Shown here piece after piece: positions 5,196 to 7,382 of a stretch of 7,382 nt of DNA. Below the pieces are notes generated by a model. That model worked only from the letters and a program-made list of their open reading frames with translations. It was not told the origin of the DNA and did no database searches. A program made the position numbers and the translations under genes. Numbering within the stretch: position 1 is the stretch's first letter; each line of letters opens with the position of its first letter. The DNA is from JBMNRY01 sp050944915. GTDB lineage: Bacteria > Bacillota > Limnochordia > JAAZLZ01. The stretch lies in the NCBI GenBank assembly GCA_050944915.1, contig JBMNRY010000094.1:1-7382 (forward strand), given 5' to 3'.

Positions 5196-7124
5196 GTGGA
5201 TCGGGATGTCTATTTAGATAATACGCCGTTGGAAGAAGCCCAAAGGGGTTATCTCAACATCTTAGAGGAGCGGGGTTTACTAAAACCTCTGCCGGAAGAA
5301 AGGGTTCCCGTACGGGAATCGGTCGGTCGCATCACTGCCCGTGGTGTCTTTAGCAAGCGAAGTGTCCCCCACTACCATAGTGCGGCCATGGACGGAATCG
5401 CCGTCCGGGCGGCGGAGACCCGGGGAGCCAGCCATGTGGCGCCTTTAACCCTTAGCGTGGGGGAGCAGGCCCAACCTATCGACACCGGCAAACCTTTGCC
5501 CCCCGGTTTTGATAGTGTGATCAAAATCGAAGATGTCCATTTTCCAGAACCCGATGTGGTGGAAATCACCCAAAGTGCCGCTCCCTGGCAGTATGTGCGG
5601 ACCATCGGCGAAGATACCGTGGCCGGTGAGTTGCTCTTGCCCACCAACCATAAGATCGGTCCCGTCGATGTGGGGGCCATGTTGGCCTGCGGTTTAGAGG
5701 AGGTCGCTGTTCGGCGTCGCCCCCGGGTGGTCGTTATCCCTACCGGCAGCGATTTAGCCACCGCGGAAGGGGAATTGACCACCGGAGAGATCCCCGAGTT
5801 TAACTCGGCCATCTTGGGTTTGACTTTGGAAGAGTGGGGTGCCCAATGGATCAAATGGCCTATCGTTCCCGACGAACGGGAAAGTCTGGCCGCGGCCGTG
5901 ACTGCAGCGGTTAAAGAAGGAGATTTGGTGTTGGTCAACGCCGGTTCTTCTGCAGGCTCCCAAGATTACACCGCGGAAGTCATTGGCCAGTTAGGCCAGG
6001 TCCACTACCATGGGGTGGGGATCCGACCGGGCAAACCGGTGATTTTGGGTATCATCGACGGCAAACCGGTGCTAGGTATTCCCGGTTATCCGGTATCGGC
6101 CCATTTGACCCTTCATCTTTTCGTCCGCCCCTTGGTGAATATTCTGCAGGGACAAGCCGAGGGGACGGTTCCCCAGAGGGTGTCGGCTACCCTAGCCCGC
6201 CGCCTGGTCTCTCAACTGGGGGCCGATGAGTTTGTGCGGGTGCGTCTAGGCCAGGTGGAAGATGAGCTAATCGCTTTGCCCTTGGCTCGGGGTGCCGGCA
6301 CCCTCTCCAGTCTAGTGCGAGCCGATGGGGTCATTAAAATTCCCCGCCTGTCCCAAGGTTTGGAAGAAGGTTCTTCCGTCGAGGTGGAGTTGTTGGTCCC
6401 CCAGGACCGGATCCCAGGGACCATCCTCGCCGCGGGCAGCCATGATCTAATCTTGGATCTATTGGCCGATTTACTAGCCCAAAGGTATCCCGGGTTGCGT
6501 TTAGCCTCGGCCCATGTGGGTAGTACCGGGGGCTTGCAGGCCTTAGCTAAAAAGCAGACCCATGTGGCCGGCACCCATTTGTTAGATGAAGAGACAGGGG
6601 AGTATAATCTGCCCTATCTCCACCGCTTACTGCCCGGTCAGGAAGTCGCCTTGATCAATGTGGTCTATCGTCAACAGGGCTTAATGGTGGCCCAGGGCAA
6701 CCCCCGGGGAATCAAGGATATAACCGATTTAACCAGGGAGGATATAGTATTTGTTAATCGCCAGCGGGGCGCGGGGACCCGTATCCTGTTGGATCTAAAA
6801 TTAAAGGAATTGGGGATCGAGCCGGGGCAGATCACCGGTTACCAACGGGAGGAATTCACCCATATGGGCGTGGCCGCGGCGGTGGCCAGCGGGGTGGCCC
6901 ATGTGGGTTTAGGTATCTTCAGCGCCGCTAGGGCCATGGGGCTAGATTTCATTCCCCTGGCGGAAGAACGCTACGATTTAGCCGTCTCCCGGGCGTTTTT
7001 AGAAAGTCCCACCATGGAAAAACTATTGACAGTCATTACATCCGCCGACTTTCGGCGCATGGTGGAAGAATTGGGTGGATATGATTTGCGGGATTGCGGT
7101 CGATTAGTAGGCAAGACCTACTGA
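5196..7124 (+). CDS. moeA: Molybdopterin molybdenumtransferase MoeA fused to a PBP-like domain
   Basis: Starting at GTG 5196, the product has 642 residues. MoeA inserts molybdate (or tungstate) into adenylylated molybdopterin to make active molybdenum cofactor in the cytoplasm. The MoeA part (about 1-400) shows Ser-Ala-Ala-Met-Asp-Gly at 62-67, Thr-Gly-Lys-Pro-Leu-Pro near 97-102, Pro-Thr-Gly-Ser-Asp-Leu at 182-187, Asn-Ala-Gly-Ser-Ser-Ala-Gly-Ser-Gln-Asp-Tyr-Thr at 248-259 and Gly-Ile-Pro-Gly-Tyr-Pro-Val-Ser-Ala at 294-302. The last Asp of the fourth motif, important for metal insertion, is kept. The C-terminal part (about 409-642) is a PBP-like domain (COG1910 type) with Gly-Ser-Thr-Gly-Gly-Leu near 442-447, a His-Leu-Leu-Asp-Glu-Glu-Thr-Gly-Glu-Tyr-Asn block near 461-471 and Asn-Arg-Gln-Arg-Gly-Ala-Gly-Thr-Arg near 521-529. 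It probably binds the oxyanion or senses it. This fusion is known in clostridia and archaea. The next gene starts 21 nt later. Confidence 0.93.
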   Translation: MDRDVYLDNTPLEEAQRGYLNILEERGLLKPLPEERVPVRESVGRITARGVFSKRSVPHYHSAAMDGIAVRAAETRGASHVAPLTLSVGEQAQPIDTGKPLPPGFDSVIKIEDVHFPEPDVVEITQSAAPWQYVRTIGEDTVAGELLLPTNHKIGPVDVGAMLACGLEEVAVRRRPRVVVIPTGSDLATAEGELTTGEIPEFNSAILGLTLEEWGAQWIKWPIVPDERESLAAAVTAAVKEGDLVLVNAGSSAGSQDYTAEVIGQLGQVHYHGVGIRPGKPVILGIIDGKPVLGIPGYPVSAHLTLHLFVRPLVNILQGQAEGTVPQRVSATLARRLVSQLGADEFVRVRLGQVEDELIALPLARGAGTLSSLVRADGVIKIPRLSQGLEEGSSVEVELLVPQDRIPGTILAAGSHDLILDLLADLLAQRYPGLRLASAHVGSTGGLQALAKKQTHVAGTHLLDEETGEYNLPYLHRLLPGQEVALINVVYRQQGLMVAQGNPRGIKDITDLTREDIVFVNRQRGAGTRILLDLKLKELGIEPGQITGYQREEFTHMGVAAAVASGVAHVGLGIFSAARAMGLDFIPLAEERYDLAVSRAFLESPTMEKLLTVITSADFRRMVEELGGYDLRDCGRLVGKTY

Positions 7125-7145
7125 TAATGGGATGGAGGTAATATT

Positions 7146-7382
7146 ATGCTTGGGCGTGGAAGAAATCTAATCATAGCCTTAATCTTGGCCCTCTGCTTCG
7201 CATCGGTGGGCGTGGGGGCTATGGAGTTTGATATACCGGCGGACTCGGCCATCTTGGTCGACTGGGAAACGGGCCAGGTCCTCTTTGCCAAAAATGAGAA
7301 GGAAAGGATGCCGGCGGCTAGCCTGACCAAAATCATGACCATGTTATTAGTCATGGAGGCTGTAGAAAGGGGTCAGGCGAGC
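7146..7382 (+). CDS. dacF: D-alanyl-D-alanine carboxypeptidase, DacF-like (N-terminal 79 codons; cut by window edge)
   Basis: The reading frame begins at ATG 7146 behind a strong GGAGGT (7134-7139), 6 nt upstream, and stays open to the last base. Residues 1-25 form a signal peptide: basic start, hydrophobic core at 8-24 and probable cleavage after Ala25. The mature part starts the S11 peptidase fold with Ser-Ala-Ile-Leu-Val-Asp near 34-39 and a Thr-Gly-Gln-Val-Leu-Phe strand. The active-site Ser-x-x-Lys is Ser59-Leu-Thr-Lys62, followed by Ile-Met-Thr-Met-Leu-Leu-Val-Met-Glu-Ala. These enzymes trim the terminal D-Ala from peptidoglycan stem peptides outside the membrane. The sequence around the active site and the spore-gene setting favour DacF, which in many spore-formers precedes the spoIIA operon. 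DacA or DacB cannot be excluded from 79 residues. Confidence 0.85.
   Translation, partial: MLGRGRNLIIALILALCFASVGVGAMEFDIPADSAILVDWETGQVLFAKNEKERMPAASLTKIMTMLLVMEAVERGQAS

Noticed and set aside
5372..5938. 188-codon open frame on the minus strand inside moeA
   Set aside because: It mirrors the conserved MoeA coding sequence; the product is rich in Ser, Thr and Pro and matches no family I recognise, as expected of an antisense shadow in biased codons.
1..7382. Prophage or mobile-element origin for the holin-like and PG-binding genes
   Set aside because: No integrase, transposase, terminal repeats, attachment-site duplication or phage structural genes are seen, and codon style looks like that of the neighbouring host genes.

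Overview
The window comes from an endospore-forming Firmicute, most likely a deep-branching clostridial or Limnochordia-like lineage. The evidence is a Veg protein, the probable last codons of a YabG-type spore protease just before it, a SPOCS/LysM spore-envelope morphogenesis protein (SipL-like), and the start of a DacF-type D,D-carboxypeptidase. All genes lie on the + strand. The sequence does not allow a species-level call.

Layout. Positions 1-55 carry a short reading frame that looks like the C-terminus of YabG. Two strong tandem sigma-A-type promoters (129-158 and 171-200) then drive veg (238-507, GTG start), which ends at a clear rho-independent terminator (527-563). Next is a compact group of three genes. 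They are a leaderless trypsin-fold serine protease with an intact His/Asp/Ser triad (665-1663), a small one-helix membrane protein resembling LL-H-type phage holins (1676-2017), and a PG_binding_1 + LysM + GH18 protein of the YaaH/SleL type (2061-3440). In the last, the catalytic Glu of the GH18 motif is replaced by Arg. The first and third genes have inverted repeats covering their ribosome-binding or start regions. After these come the SipL-like gene (3499-5115), a 12-13 bp intercistronic hairpin (5116-5146), a molybdopterin molybdenumtransferase fused to a periplasmic-binding-protein-like domain (moeA, 5196-7124, start reassigned to GTG), and the first 79 codons of a penicillin-binding-protein-type carboxypeptidase (7146 to the window edge).

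How the genes may work together. The yabG-veg-sipL neighbourhood is a known sporulation context in clostridia. The three genes inserted between veg and sipL combine a protease, a holin-like membrane protein and a wall-binding protein that appears to be a pseudo-hydrolase. I read them as a sporulation or germination module acting at the forespore envelope. Its parts resemble a phage lysis cassette, but the GH18 part appears to be a binder or scaffold, not an enzyme. This is inference: only the domain assignments and motif losses are directly visible. The moeA gene appears to be a metabolic gene placed among spore-envelope genes. No stretch longer than 300 bases lacks a gene, and I saw no tRNA, rRNA, CRISPR array or insertion sequence.
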